From: OCS116 cluster bacterium AG-435-F03
GTDB lineage: Bacteria; Pseudomonadota; Alphaproteobacteria; MED-G09
Assembly (NCBI GenBank): GCA_003212795.1
Contig: QCOV01000001.1
Coordinates: 153,321 to 217,320 of the forward strand
Direction: 5' to 3'
DNA: 64,000 nucleotides
In this document: in pieces, positions 55,404 through 64,000 of the stretch
How positions within the stretch are numbered: position 1 is the first letter of the stretch
Layout: each line of letters starts with the position of its first letter
Program-made: the position numbers and the translations under genes
The notes under the pieces: generated by a model
What the model saw: the letters and a program-made list of their open reading frames with translations, nothing else
Databases searched by the model: none
Told to the model about the DNA's origin: nothing

Positions 55404-57116
55404 ATGAGCAATAAACCAGTTAATGAACTTAATGAGCAACAGGGTCAGGTTCTAGATTCTTCAAATAGAGAATCTATGGAATATGATGTTTTAATTGTTG
55501 GGGCCGGGCCCGCAGGTTTATCTGCGGCAATACAAATAAAGCAATTATCTCAAAAAAGTAACTTAGATATTTCTGTCTGCGTACTTGAGAAAGCCAGTGA
55601 GATTGGTGCTCACATATTATCTGGCGCTGTTATTGAAACTAGCGCTCTTGATAAACTTTTACCTAATTGGAAAGAACTGGATAGCCCAATTAAAACAAAG
55701 GTTAAAAAGGATAAACTTTCATACTTAGGTAAGGATTGGTCAATAAATTTTCCTCAATTTTTACTTCCCCCTATGATGAAAAACCATGGAAATTATATTG
55801 TAAGCCTGGGAAATGTTTGCAAATGGTTAAGCGAGGTTGCAGAAAATTTAGGTGTTGAAATCTACCCTGGTTTTAGTGCTGCTGAAGTTCTTATTGATGA
55901 CAATGGGAAAGTTTATGGTGTTGCTACAGGCGATATGGGTGTTTCCAGAGATGGTTCGGCTAAAGACTCTTGGGAATCAGGAATGGAGCTTCATGCAAAA
56001 TATACTCTTTTCTCAGAAGGAGCCAGAGGATCTCTTTCTAAATTCTTAATTGATAATTTTAATCTTTCTGAAGATAGGGATCATCAAAAATACGCAATTG
56101 GAATTAAAGAATTGTGGGAGATAAAAGATGAGAACCACCAAGAAGGTTTAGTTGAACATTCAATGGGTTGGCCTTTAAGTGATGGAACTGGGGGAGGTTC
56201 ATTTCTTTATCATTTTGGACAAAATCAAGTTTCAATAGGTTATGTTGTTCACCTTAATTATACTAATCCTTATGTTTCTCCATTTGATGAATTTCAACAA
56301 TATAAGACACATCCTTCAGTTAAAAAAGTTTTGGAGGGTGGAAAAAGAATATCATATGGAGCAAGAGCAATAACTGCAGGAGGTTATCAATCAGTGCCAA
56401 AATTATTTTTTCCAGGTGGTGCTTTAATAGGTTGTTCTGCAGGATTTTTAAATTATCCAAAAATAAAAGGAACCCATAACGCTATGGAGTCAGGTATTCT
56501 TGTTGCTGAATCTATTGTTGAAAACTTTGTTAATGGAAATCAAACTGATGATCTATCAAATTATCAGGAAAAATATGAAAAAAGCAAAATAGCAAAAGAA
56601 TTAAAGAAGGTTCGTAATGTTAAACCGTTTCAATCCAGGTATGGAGTTATTTTAGGCACTATTTTAAGTGGTTTAGATATGTGGTTAAATACCTTCGGAA
56701 TTACTTTACCATTCACATTAGGTCATATTAAACCTGACTATAAAACATTACGAAAAGCATCTGAGTGTAAGGAAATAATATATCCAAAACCTGATGGGGA
56801 GTTTTCTTTTGATAAATTATCTTCAGTCTTTCTTTCAAGCACTAATCATGAAGAGGATCAACCAGCTCATTTAACATTAAAAGATAGTAATATACCTATT
56901 AAAGTGAATCTAGTTGAATACGATGAGCCTGCACAAAGATACTGTCCTGCAGGAGTTTATGAGGTTCTCTCAGCTGATGAGAATAGTGAGCCAGTTTTTC
57001 AGATTAATGCGCAGAATTGTGTGCATTGTAAAACTTGCGATATAAAAGATCCCTCACAAAATATTAATTGGGTTGTACCACAAGGTGGAGAAGGTCCTCT
57101 ATATGGTGGTATGTAA
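55404..57116 (+). CDS. Electron transfer flavoprotein-ubiquinone oxidoreductase
   Basis: DVLIVGAGPAGLSAAIQIKQL FAD motif; C-terminal 4Fe-4S region CPAGVYEVL...NCVHCKTCDIKDPSQNINWVVPQGGEGPLYGGM. Confidence 0.96.
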   Translation: MSNKPVNELNEQQGQVLDSSNRESMEYDVLIVGAGPAGLSAAIQIKQLSQKSNLDISVCVLEKASEIGAHILSGAVIETSALDKLLPNWKELDSPIKTKVKKDKLSYLGKDWSINFPQFLLPPMMKNHGNYIVSLGNVCKWLSEVAENLGVEIYPGFSAAEVLIDDNGKVYGVATGDMGVSRDGSAKDSWESGMELHAKYTLFSEGARGSLSKFLIDNFNLSEDRDHQKYAIGIKELWEIKDENHQEGLVEHSMGWPLSDGTGGGSFLYHFGQNQVSIGYVVHLNYTNPYVSPFDEFQQYKTHPSVKKVLEGGKRISYGARAITAGGYQSVPKLFFPGGALIGCSAGFLNYPKIKGTHNAMESGILVAESIVENFVNGNQTDDLSNYQEKYEKSKIAKELKKVRNVKPFQSRYGVILGTILSGLDMWLNTFGITLPFTLGHIKPDYKTLRKASECKEIIYPKPDGEFSFDKLSSVFLSSTNHEEDQPAHLTLKDSNIPIKVNLVEYDEPAQRYCPAGVYEVLSADENSEPVFQINAQNCVHCKTCDIKDPSQNINWVVPQGGEGPLYGGM

Positions 57117-57119
57117 TTA

Positions 57120-58016
57120 TTGATGCAAGTCATTGAAAAAGCCTATGCTAAAGTTAATATTTCTTTAAATTTAACAGGTCAAAAAGAGCATAATCTTCAT
57201 TATCTCGTTAGCATGATTTGTTTTAGTGATTTCTATGATACAATAGTAATAGAAGATTCTAACGAATTTAAATATGTTATTAATGATGATGTTAAATTTA
57301 ATAAGCCAGACCTCATTCTGAAGACAATAGAATTTTTATCAAAAGAAATTGGTAAAGATTTACCTCCATTTCAAATTACTTTGAACAAGCAAATACCCAT
57401 TGGAGCCGGTCTTGGTGGTGGTTCTGCTAATGCTGCAGCTACTTTAAGAGCAATTGATAAATTTTTTAATCTCAACCTTACTTATGACCAGAAAGTATTA
57501 ATTGGTAATAAAATTGGATCTGATGTACCTAGTTGTATTGTATCAAAACCTCTAATTTTATCAGGATATGGAGATCAAATTCGTCTATTAGAAGGATTAA
57601 ATGATAAAGATATTATTATAATTTATCCTAATATTAGCGTAAGTACAAAAGAAGTATTTGATAATGTAGATGTTAATCTAATTGAAAAAAAAGACAGCCA
57701 AAAACTTGAAAAACAAATAGAAGATAATATTAGTTTTTATAACGATGGCGCTAATTTTGATAAGTTATTTTCTAATGATTTACAAAGTTTAGTTCTTAAA
57801 AAATACCCTGCTATTAAAGATGTTATAGGTTGCCTTACAAAGGCAGGTTCTTCTTTCGTATCTATGACAGGATCTGGTTCAGCATTTTTTGGATTTTTTG
57901 AAGAGTCCTCAATAAATCATGCTTATAAAAAAATTAATGATTTGAACAAGGATTGGGTGATTATTAAATGTAAATTAATGGGATCTAATAATAGAGAAAT
58001 CAACAAGCTTCATTAA
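57120..58016 (+). CDS. ispE: 4-diphosphocytidyl-2-C-methyl-D-erythritol kinase
   Basis: AYAKVNISLNLTGQKEHNLHYLVSMICF; QIPIGAGLGGGSANAAATLRAI; GSGSAFFGFF. Confidence 0.95.
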   Translation: MMQVIEKAYAKVNISLNLTGQKEHNLHYLVSMICFSDFYDTIVIEDSNEFKYVINDDVKFNKPDLILKTIEFLSKEIGKDLPPFQITLNKQIPIGAGLGGGSANAAATLRAIDKFFNLNLTYDQKVLIGNKIGSDVPSCIVSKPLILSGYGDQIRLLEGLNDKDIIIIYPNISVSTKEVFDNVDVNLIEKKDSQKLEKQIEDNISFYNDGANFDKLFSNDLQSLVLKKYPAIKDVIGCLTKAGSSFVSMTGSGSAFFGFFEESSINHAYKKINDLNKDWVIIKCKLMGSNNREINKLH

Positions 58017-58994
58017 TGCAGCTTTAAACTCTGTTTCTGGAAATATTGCAAGTGCGTCTTTAGCAACTCTTCCATGTTGCTTTGCTTTAGATAATGTATC
58101 ATTAATTGTGTTATATTGATTTATTATTTTTATTGCTTTCTTCAAAAGATCCTTATTTCTAATTTTATTATTAAATGAGTTTTCTAAGAATTCTCTTTCA
58201 GAGACATTACCTCTTCTATAAGCAAGAATGATAGGAAGAGTAACTTTACCTTCGAAAAAATCATCACCAATATTTTTACCTAAGATTTTTTCGTCACCAC
58301 TATAGTCTAATGCGTCATCTTTTAATTGAAAAGCAATACCCAGATTCTTACCGAATGAAATTAGGGCATTAATTTCTTCTTCTTTTGACTCTGCAATAAG
58401 TGCGCTAACTACACAAGCAGTTGAAAATAATTCTGCTGTTTTCGCTTCAATTATATGCATGTACTGATCTTCAGTAGTTTTAATATTATCTGACGCAATA
58501 AGTTGCATAACTTCACCTTCAGCTATCTTTGCTGATGCATTTGATAAATTTTTTAAACATTCTAATGATTTAGTTTCAACCATGAGTTGAAAGGCTTTAC
58601 CTAGAAGAAAATCACCAACCAGAATACTGGATTTATTATCCCAAACAATATGAGATGCTGATTTCCCCCTTCTAAAATCACTATCATCTACAACATCATC
58701 ATGTAAAAGAGTAGCAGTGTGCATTAATTCAACTGCCGCCGCTAATTTAATATGCATATCACCCTTGTAATGACATATTTTAGAAGTTGTTAGTGTAAGA
58801 ATAGGCCTTAATCGTTTACCACCAAGCTCTATAATATGGTTTGATACATCAGGAATTCTATCGACCTGACTTATAACTTGTTCATTTATTAAATTATTCA
58901 CTCTAACGAAATCGTTTTCAATTAATGATAATAGTTTTTGAATAGGCTCTTCGTCTTTATATTTGTTTTTTACTAATTTAATTACATTTCCCAT
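57975..58994 (-). CDS. ispB: Polyprenyl synthetase family protein (octaprenyl/all-trans polyprenyl diphosphate synthase)
   Basis: GGKRLRPILTLTTSK, LLHDDVVDDSDFRRG, AFQLKDDALDYSGD. Confidence 0.92.
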   Translation of the reverse strand: MGNVIKLVKNKYKDEEPIQKLLSLIENDFVRVNNLINEQVISQVDRIPDVSNHIIELGGKRLRPILTLTTSKICHYKGDMHIKLAAAVELMHTATLLHDDVVDDSDFRRGKSASHIVWDNKSSILVGDFLLGKAFQLMVETKSLECLKNLSNASAKIAEGEVMQLIASDNIKTTEDQYMHIIEAKTAELFSTACVVSALIAESKEEEINALISFGKNLGIAFQLKDDALDYSGDEKILGKNIGDDFFEGKVTLPIILAYRRGNVSEREFLENSFNNKIRNKDLLKKAIKIINQYNTINDTLSKAKQHGRVAKDALAIFPETEFKAALMKLVDFSIIRSH

Positions 58995-59020
58995 ATTTTC
59001 TTATATTTTAGAATTTATCT

Positions 59021-59764
59021 ATGATCAAAGAAAATTCTAAAAATAAATTTCTTGGCGGTAAACTTACTATTCTTCAGCAAAGAGAGGGGTTTAGAGCAGG
59101 GCATGACTCTGTTTTATTAGCCTCTTCAATTCCAGCTAAAAAAGGAGATAGATGTTTGGAATTAGGTATAGGTGTTGGAGTTGTTTCTTTATGTTTAATG
59201 AAAAGAGTTCCTGGCTTATCTGTAATAGGAATTGATAATGATAGAGATATTATAAAGCTCTTAAAAGAAAACATCTCCTTGAATGGATTTGACGACCATA
59301 TTTCAGTTATTAAAGGAGACCTTAATGATGGAAGCAATAAATTTAAAAATTTAAAAAGACATAGCTTTGATCATATTTTTTCTAATCCGCCTTTTTATGA
59401 GAAAGGGGAGATTGTTTTACCTAAAAATATAAACAAGAGAAATGCATATTATGGTGAAAAAGATTTTATTAATAACTGGATTAAATTATCTCTTACTTTT
59501 GTTAAGAGTAAGGGCTCGATAACATTTATAAACCATATAAAAAATTTTCCTGATATTTTATCGCTTTTTAAGAATTCGATGGGTGATGTGACGGTTATTC
59601 CAATTTTTACAAATGTTGAAAAACCTGCAACTCGCTTTTTAATAAGTGGCGTTAGAGATTCAAAAAAACCACTTAAATTGAAAAGAGGATTAATTTTAAA
59701 CACTAGAAATGGCAAAACTCCAAAAAAAATTGAGAATATTTTGAGACATGGTAAGCCATTATAA
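59021..59764 (+). CDS. TrmN6-like tRNA (adenine-N6)-methyltransferase
   Basis: GGKLTILQQREGFRAGHDSVLLASSIP, ELGIGVGVVSLCL, SNPPFYEKG (NPPF motif). Confidence 0.88.
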   Translation: MIKENSKNKFLGGKLTILQQREGFRAGHDSVLLASSIPAKKGDRCLELGIGVGVVSLCLMKRVPGLSVIGIDNDRDIIKLLKENISLNGFDDHISVIKGDLNDGSNKFKNLKRHSFDHIFSNPPFYEKGEIVLPKNINKRNAYYGEKDFINNWIKLSLTFVKSKGSITFINHIKNFPDILSLFKNSMGDVTVIPIFTNVEKPATRFLISGVRDSKKPLKLKRGLILNTRNGKTPKKIENILRHGKPL

Positions 59765-59833
59765 TCAATGACTTTATTACTATTTTTTAAGACAGAATTA
59801 CTATAATAAAAAATATAGACATTGGAGGTGTCA

Positions 59834-61189
59834 GTGACAGCAAAAAAAATGGAAGAATTAGTCTCTCTGTGTAAAAGAAGAGGATTCATTTATCAAACTA
59901 ATGAATTATACGGCGGAATGCAGGGTGTATATGACTATGGTCCATTAGGAGTTGAATTAAAAAATAATCTAAAACAAGCTTGGTGGAGCTCTATGGTTTA
60001 TGAAAGAGATGATATAGAGGGCTTAGACTCTTCAATATTAACTCATCCAAATGTTTTGAGATACTCTGGTCACGAAGAGACTTTTACTGACCCACTTGTA
60101 GATTGTAAGGACTGCAAATCAAGGTTTAGAGCTGATCATATCGATAATAATAAATGTCCTTCATGTGGTTCAGAAAATTTAACTGACCCTAGGCCTTTTA
60201 ATCTTATGTTTAAAACAACAATTGGGCCTGTTGATGATGGAAGTAGTTTTGCATATTTAAGACCAGAAACCGCTCAACAAATTTTTACAAATTTTAAGAA
60301 TGTAGTTGATTCAACATCAAGAACATTACCTTTTGGAATTGCTCAAATTGGAAAGGCTTTCAGAAATGAAATAACTCCAAGAAATTTCATTTTTAGAGTA
60401 AGGGAATTTGAACAAATGGAATTAGAATTTTTTGTAGAGCCTGGTAGTGATGAGGAATGGCATCAAAAATGGGTTGATGAAAGAGTCAGTTGGTGGGAAC
60501 GACAAGGCGTGGATAAAAGTAAATTAGAAATTATTGATGTCGATAAAGAAGATTTATCGCATTATTCAAAAAAAACGGTTGATATAATGTACGAATTTCC
60601 TCATGGGCTTGAGGAATTAGAAGGTATCGCAAATAGAACTGATTTTGATATAGGATCACATACTAAAAATCAGAAAGATTTTGAAATAAATGCTGATGTT
60701 ATAAAAAATGATGACTCAGTAACAAAATTAGCAATTCAAGATAAGATTAACAATACATGGACTATACCTTATGTAATTGAGCCATCGGCAGGAGTTGATA
60801 GAGGATTTTTAGCTGTATTAAACGAGGCATATAAAGTTGAGAAGCTAGAAAATGGTAAAGAGAGAACTGTCTTATCTCTAAAATCTCACTTATCGCCTAT
60901 AAAGGCTGCGGTTATTCCATTAAAAAGAAATAATCAAGATTTAGTTAACAAAGCAGTAGAATTAAAAAAGCAATTGCAGTCAATCGGCTTAGGAAGAGTA
61001 GTGCTTGATAATGCAGGCAATATTGGTAAAAGCTATAGAAGACATGATGAAGTTGGAACACCAATGTGCATAACAATTGACTTTGAAACATTGGATGATA
61101 ATTCTGTTACAGTAAGAGATAGAGATTCTATGGAGCAAAAAAGAATTAAATTAGATGAAATTTCTAATTTTTTTGTAAAAAATCTCTAA
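59834..61189 (+). CDS. glyS: Glycyl-tRNA synthetase, single-chain (alpha2, eukaryotic/archaeal/Gram-positive-like) type
   Basis: [100 protein letters not shown] start at 59834 with GGAGG. Confidence 0.95.
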   Translation: MTAKKMEELVSLCKRRGFIYQTNELYGGMQGVYDYGPLGVELKNNLKQAWWSSMVYERDDIEGLDSSILTHPNVLRYSGHEETFTDPLVDCKDCKSRFRADHIDNNKCPSCGSENLTDPRPFNLMFKTTIGPVDDGSSFAYLRPETAQQIFTNFKNVVDSTSRTLPFGIAQIGKAFRNEITPRNFIFRVREFEQMELEFFVEPGSDEEWHQKWVDERVSWWERQGVDKSKLEIIDVDKEDLSHYSKKTVDIMYEFPHGLEELEGIANRTDFDIGSHTKNQKDFEINADVIKNDDSVTKLAIQDKINNTWTIPYVIEPSAGVDRGFLAVLNEAYKVEKLENGKERTVLSLKSHLSPIKAAVIPLKRNNQDLVNKAVELKKQLQSIGLGRVVLDNAGNIGKSYRRHDEVGTPMCITIDFETLDDNSVTVRDRDSMEQKRIKLDEISNFFVKNL

Positions 61190-61198
61190 TAAATTGAA

Positions 61199-62866
61199 AT
61201 GACAAAATATATACACGCTTTTTCAGATCCTATAACTGATGAAATTGATCAATCATTGATAGGTAATAAAGGCTATAATCTGTGTTTAATGCATGGAATG
61301 GACTTACCTATTCCTGAAGGATTTATAATTAACGCAAATGCCACTAAAGAATATAAAATTCAAAATAATTTTAGTGATAAATTTTTTGATGAATTAAAAA
61401 TTAATTTAGACCTTATTCAAAATAAGACAAATCTTCAAATTGGGAATCCAGAAAAACCGCTAATCTTATCAGTGAGATCAGGCTCAATGATATCAATGCC
61501 AGGAATGCTTGATACAATTTTAAATGTAGGCCTAAATCATGAAATAGTTAAAACTTTAGCAAAAAATAACAATGGTTTTTTTGCATATGATACATGGAGA
61601 AGATTTATTCAAATGTATTCTCATGTTGTTCATAGAGTCGATACTTATGATTTTGATGAAATACTGGAAAATTATCTTCTTGGAGCAAATTTAAATGCCG
61701 TTAGTCAATTAGATGCTGAAGACTTAGAAGAAATATGTAAAATGTATTTGGATCTATTCAGGGAAAGAGTGGGTAAAGATTTTCCCGAAGATCCATATGA
61801 TCAAATAAATAAATCCATAATTGCTGTTTTAAATTCATGGGATAATGAAAGGGCGATTTCATACCGAAATATAAATGATATTCCTGATAATATTGGTCTA
61901 GCAGTAACTATACAAAGAATGGTTTTTGGAAATTTAAACGATAAAAGTGCTTCTGGTGTTATTTTTTCAAGAAATCCAGATACAGGTGAAGATAAGATTA
62001 AAGGAGAGTATTTAATTGAGTCACAAGGAGAAGATGTTGTTTCAGGGTTTGTTACACCAAAAAATATTTCGGAAAAAGCCAATGATGAAGCTTTCATAAA
62101 TATTTTTCCGGATATTTATTCTCAAATAAATATAATTTCTAAAGATTTAGAAAGGTATTTTGGGTTTGTTCAGGATATTGAATTTACAATTGAGTCAAAT
62201 ATATTATGGGTTTTGCAATCACGAGATGCAGAGTTAAACGCTCAAGCATCTTTTAAGGTTTTAAGTGATTTTGTTAATGAAAAAATAATAAATCAAACTG
62301 AAGCTTTAAAATTAATCAAAGATGCCCATATTGAAAAAGCTTTTGTTCCAATTCTTGATGATTCACAAAAGTTAAAAAGTTTAACAAAAGGATTACCAGC
62401 ATCTCCAGGAGTAGTATCGGGTTTAGTTGCTTTTGATATTGAAGGAATAAATAGAATTAAAAATAGAGATGAGAAATCTATATTAATTCTTATTGAAACA
62501 AATACTAATGATATTAAAGCCATGCATGCATCTGATGGTATATTAACTTCTAGAGGAGGGCTTACTAGCCATGCTGCAGTTGTTGCAAGAGGTTTAAATA
62601 AGCCTTGTATTACAGGCGCCATAGAAATTGAAATAAACCCCAAAGACAAAAATATTTCTATTAATGATAAAGTTATTTCTGAATTTGATACAATTACCCT
62701 TGATGGCCATTCAGGAGAAGTTTTTGAGGGTATAGCAAAAACAAAACTTCAAGAACCAACTTCAGATCTAAAAGAAATACTAGATTGGTGTAAAGAGATC
62801 GTTTCTGATGAGGAAATTATTGACCCTTTAAAGATTATTAGTAAAGCCAAATTAAAGTTAGAGTAA
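61199..62866 (+). CDS. PPDK-like protein: ATP-grasp plus phosphohistidine domains, lacking the C-terminal PEP/pyruvate barrel
   Basis: GNKGYNLCLMHGMDLPIPEGFIIN, LSVRSGSMISMPGMLDTILNVG, MVFGNLNDKSASGVIFSRNPDTGED, GGLTSHAAVVARGLNKPCITGA; stop at 62866 where full-length PPDK would enter its C-terminal domain. Confidence 0.9.
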   Translation: MTKYIHAFSDPITDEIDQSLIGNKGYNLCLMHGMDLPIPEGFIINANATKEYKIQNNFSDKFFDELKINLDLIQNKTNLQIGNPEKPLILSVRSGSMISMPGMLDTILNVGLNHEIVKTLAKNNNGFFAYDTWRRFIQMYSHVVHRVDTYDFDEILENYLLGANLNAVSQLDAEDLEEICKMYLDLFRERVGKDFPEDPYDQINKSIIAVLNSWDNERAISYRNINDIPDNIGLAVTIQRMVFGNLNDKSASGVIFSRNPDTGEDKIKGEYLIESQGEDVVSGFVTPKNISEKANDEAFINIFPDIYSQINIISKDLERYFGFVQDIEFTIESNILWVLQSRDAELNAQASFKVLSDFVNEKIINQTEALKLIKDAHIEKAFVPILDDSQKLKSLTKGLPASPGVVSGLVAFDIEGINRIKNRDEKSILILIETNTNDIKAMHASDGILTSRGGLTSHAAVVARGLNKPCITGAIEIEINPKDKNISINDKVISEFDTITLDGHSGEVFEGIAKTKLQEPTSDLKEILDWCKEIVSDEEIIDPLKIISKAKLKLE

Positions 62867-62868
62867 AT

Positions 62869-63654
62869 TTACTCTATCGGCATTTTCATTGGTCCAGTAC
62901 TAATTACTTCATCTCTTGCTTTTATAGGATCTTCAACAACTAGTTTTTCTAAATCCTCAAGGTCTTCTGGTACATACCAGTGTATTTTATCATCTTCATA
63001 TGCTCGATAAACAGTTTTAGCTATATCTTCAGCTGGAATAAGTCTCCACATTCCATTAGACGGAAGTGTAGACCTAATGTCTTGGCTAATTATGGGCGTA
63101 TCAATTACACCAGGTAATATATCAGAGACCTTTACACCAAACCTTTTAAATTCAGCTGAAAGAGATTCTGTTAATCCTTTTACCGCATGCTTAGATGCTG
63201 AGTAAACTGAAGTCATTGGTAGACCAATTATTCCAGTTGAAGATGATGTATTTAAACATAATGAATTATCAGTATTTTTTAAAAGATCTATTGCTGAATA
63301 TATACCATTTATTACTCCAAAGAGATTAATATTAACAACTCTTAGATGGTTTTCATAAGGCTGATCTTCAAAAAAGCCACCTTCAGCAATTCCAGCGTTA
63401 TTAAATAAAATATCTAATTTATTATTAGATATATTAGAAAATTCTTTCACTGCTTTTTCAAACATATCTTTATTTGAAACATCAAGTTCTCTGCAAATTA
63501 AATTTTCTGAATTTATTTCTTCTTCTAATGCATTTAGATTGTTTTTGTTGATATCATAGCAACCAACAAACCAACCTTTATCAATAAATAACTGAACAGT
63601 AGATTTTCCCATACCACTTGCACCACCAGTTATGAAAATATATTTTTTACTCAT
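62869..63654 (-). CDS. SDR family oxidoreductase
   Basis: YIFITGGASGMGKSTV, NNAGIAEGGFF, YSASKHAVKGLTESL. Confidence 0.88.
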   Translation of the reverse strand: MSKKYIFITGGASGMGKSTVQLFIDKGWFVGCYDINKNNLNALEEEINSENLICRELDVSNKDMFEKAVKEFSNISNNKLDILFNNAGIAEGGFFEDQPYENHLRVVNINLFGVINGIYSAIDLLKNTDNSLCLNTSSSTGIIGLPMTSVYSASKHAVKGLTESLSAEFKRFGVKVSDILPGVIDTPIISQDIRSTLPSNGMWRLIPAEDIAKTVYRAYEDDKIHWYVPEDLEDLEKLVVEDPIKARDEVISTGPMKMPIE

Positions 63655-63664
63655 AAATCCCCCT

Positions 63665-64000
63665 TTAATTTTTTATTAAATCTAAACCTATATCAAGAGA
63701 TTTTGAAGAGTGCGTTATCCAACCAGAAGATATAAAATTAACCCCTGTCGCAGCTATTTTTTCTACATTTGAATAATCTATCTTACCTGAAGCCTCTAAT
63801 ATTACTTTTTTTTGACCTAGATTGACCGCCTTTTTTAAATCGTTAATTTTGAAGTTATCAAGCATAATAACATCTGGATTAAATTTAAAGGCCTCTTTAA
63901 ATTGCTTTAAATTATCTACTTCAATTTCAATTTTTATCTTATTTTTTAGCTTTTTAACTTTTTTTAGAGCATTAGAGATTGATCCAGCTATAGCTATATG
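63665..64000 (-). CDS. nadC: Nicotinate-nucleotide pyrophosphorylase (C-terminal part; runs off the right edge)
   Basis: Reverse-strand reading from the edge HIAIAGSISNALKKVKKLKNKIKIEIEVDNLKQFKEAFKFNPDVIMLDNF...ILEASGKIDYSNVEKIAATGVNFISSGWITHSSKSLDIGLD is the QPRTase C-terminus. Confidence 0.93.
   Translation of the reverse strand, partial: HIAIAGSISNALKKVKKLKNKIKIEIEVDNLKQFKEAFKFNPDVIMLDNFKINDLKKAVNLGQKKVILEASGKIDYSNVEKIAATGVNFISSGWITHSSKSLDIGLDLIKN

Noticed and set aside
59449-59889. 146-aa minus-strand ORF
   Set aside because: Antisense to the trmN6-like gene and the glyS start; no recognisable motif.
62293-62649. 118-aa minus-strand ORF opposite the PPDK-like gene
   Set aside because: Considered as a possible missing partner for the truncated PPDK, but it is a shadow of the conserved His-domain coding sequence and has no PEP-utilizer motif.

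Overview
The window is a gene-dense, AT-rich chromosomal segment whose gene order and protein families look alphaproteobacterial, probably from a streamlined free-living or marine-type lineage (inference). Almost everything is core metabolism and information processing: groESL, petABC (cytochrome bc1), ychF-pth-rplY-prs, lgt, proC, an OmpR/EnvZ-like pair, ilvE, moaE-moaD-pgsA-uvrC, uvrB, an aminotransferase, an MsbA-like ABC transporter with a lysophospholipid acyltransferase, waaA and lpxK, greA-carB-carA, yqeY-dnaG-rpoD-tRNA(CAT), ettA, mlaC/mlaA, mutY, dciA-like, a DsbA-like protein, smc, the F0 operon atpI-B-E-F'-F, a family 4 UDG, ETF-QO, ispE, ispB, trmN6-like, an alpha2-type glyS, a PPDK-like gene and nadC (partial). 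I see no mobile elements, CRISPR arrays, prophage or obvious defence island. The most unusual points are: (1) a clean 555-codon PPDK-like protein with the ATP-grasp and phosphohistidine domains but no C-terminal PEP/pyruvate barrel, next to a single-chain GlyRS; (2) all ten convergent gene junctions have a gap of 3 bp or less, or overlap, often through palindromic shared stop codons; (3) a ~305 bp AT-rich intergenic region upstream of uvrC with a perfect DnaA box; (4) a dciA-like gene with no canonical start codon unless it overlaps mutY head-to-head; (5) a shortened SMC; (6) a MoaB-like protein with an apparent N-terminal membrane anchor.
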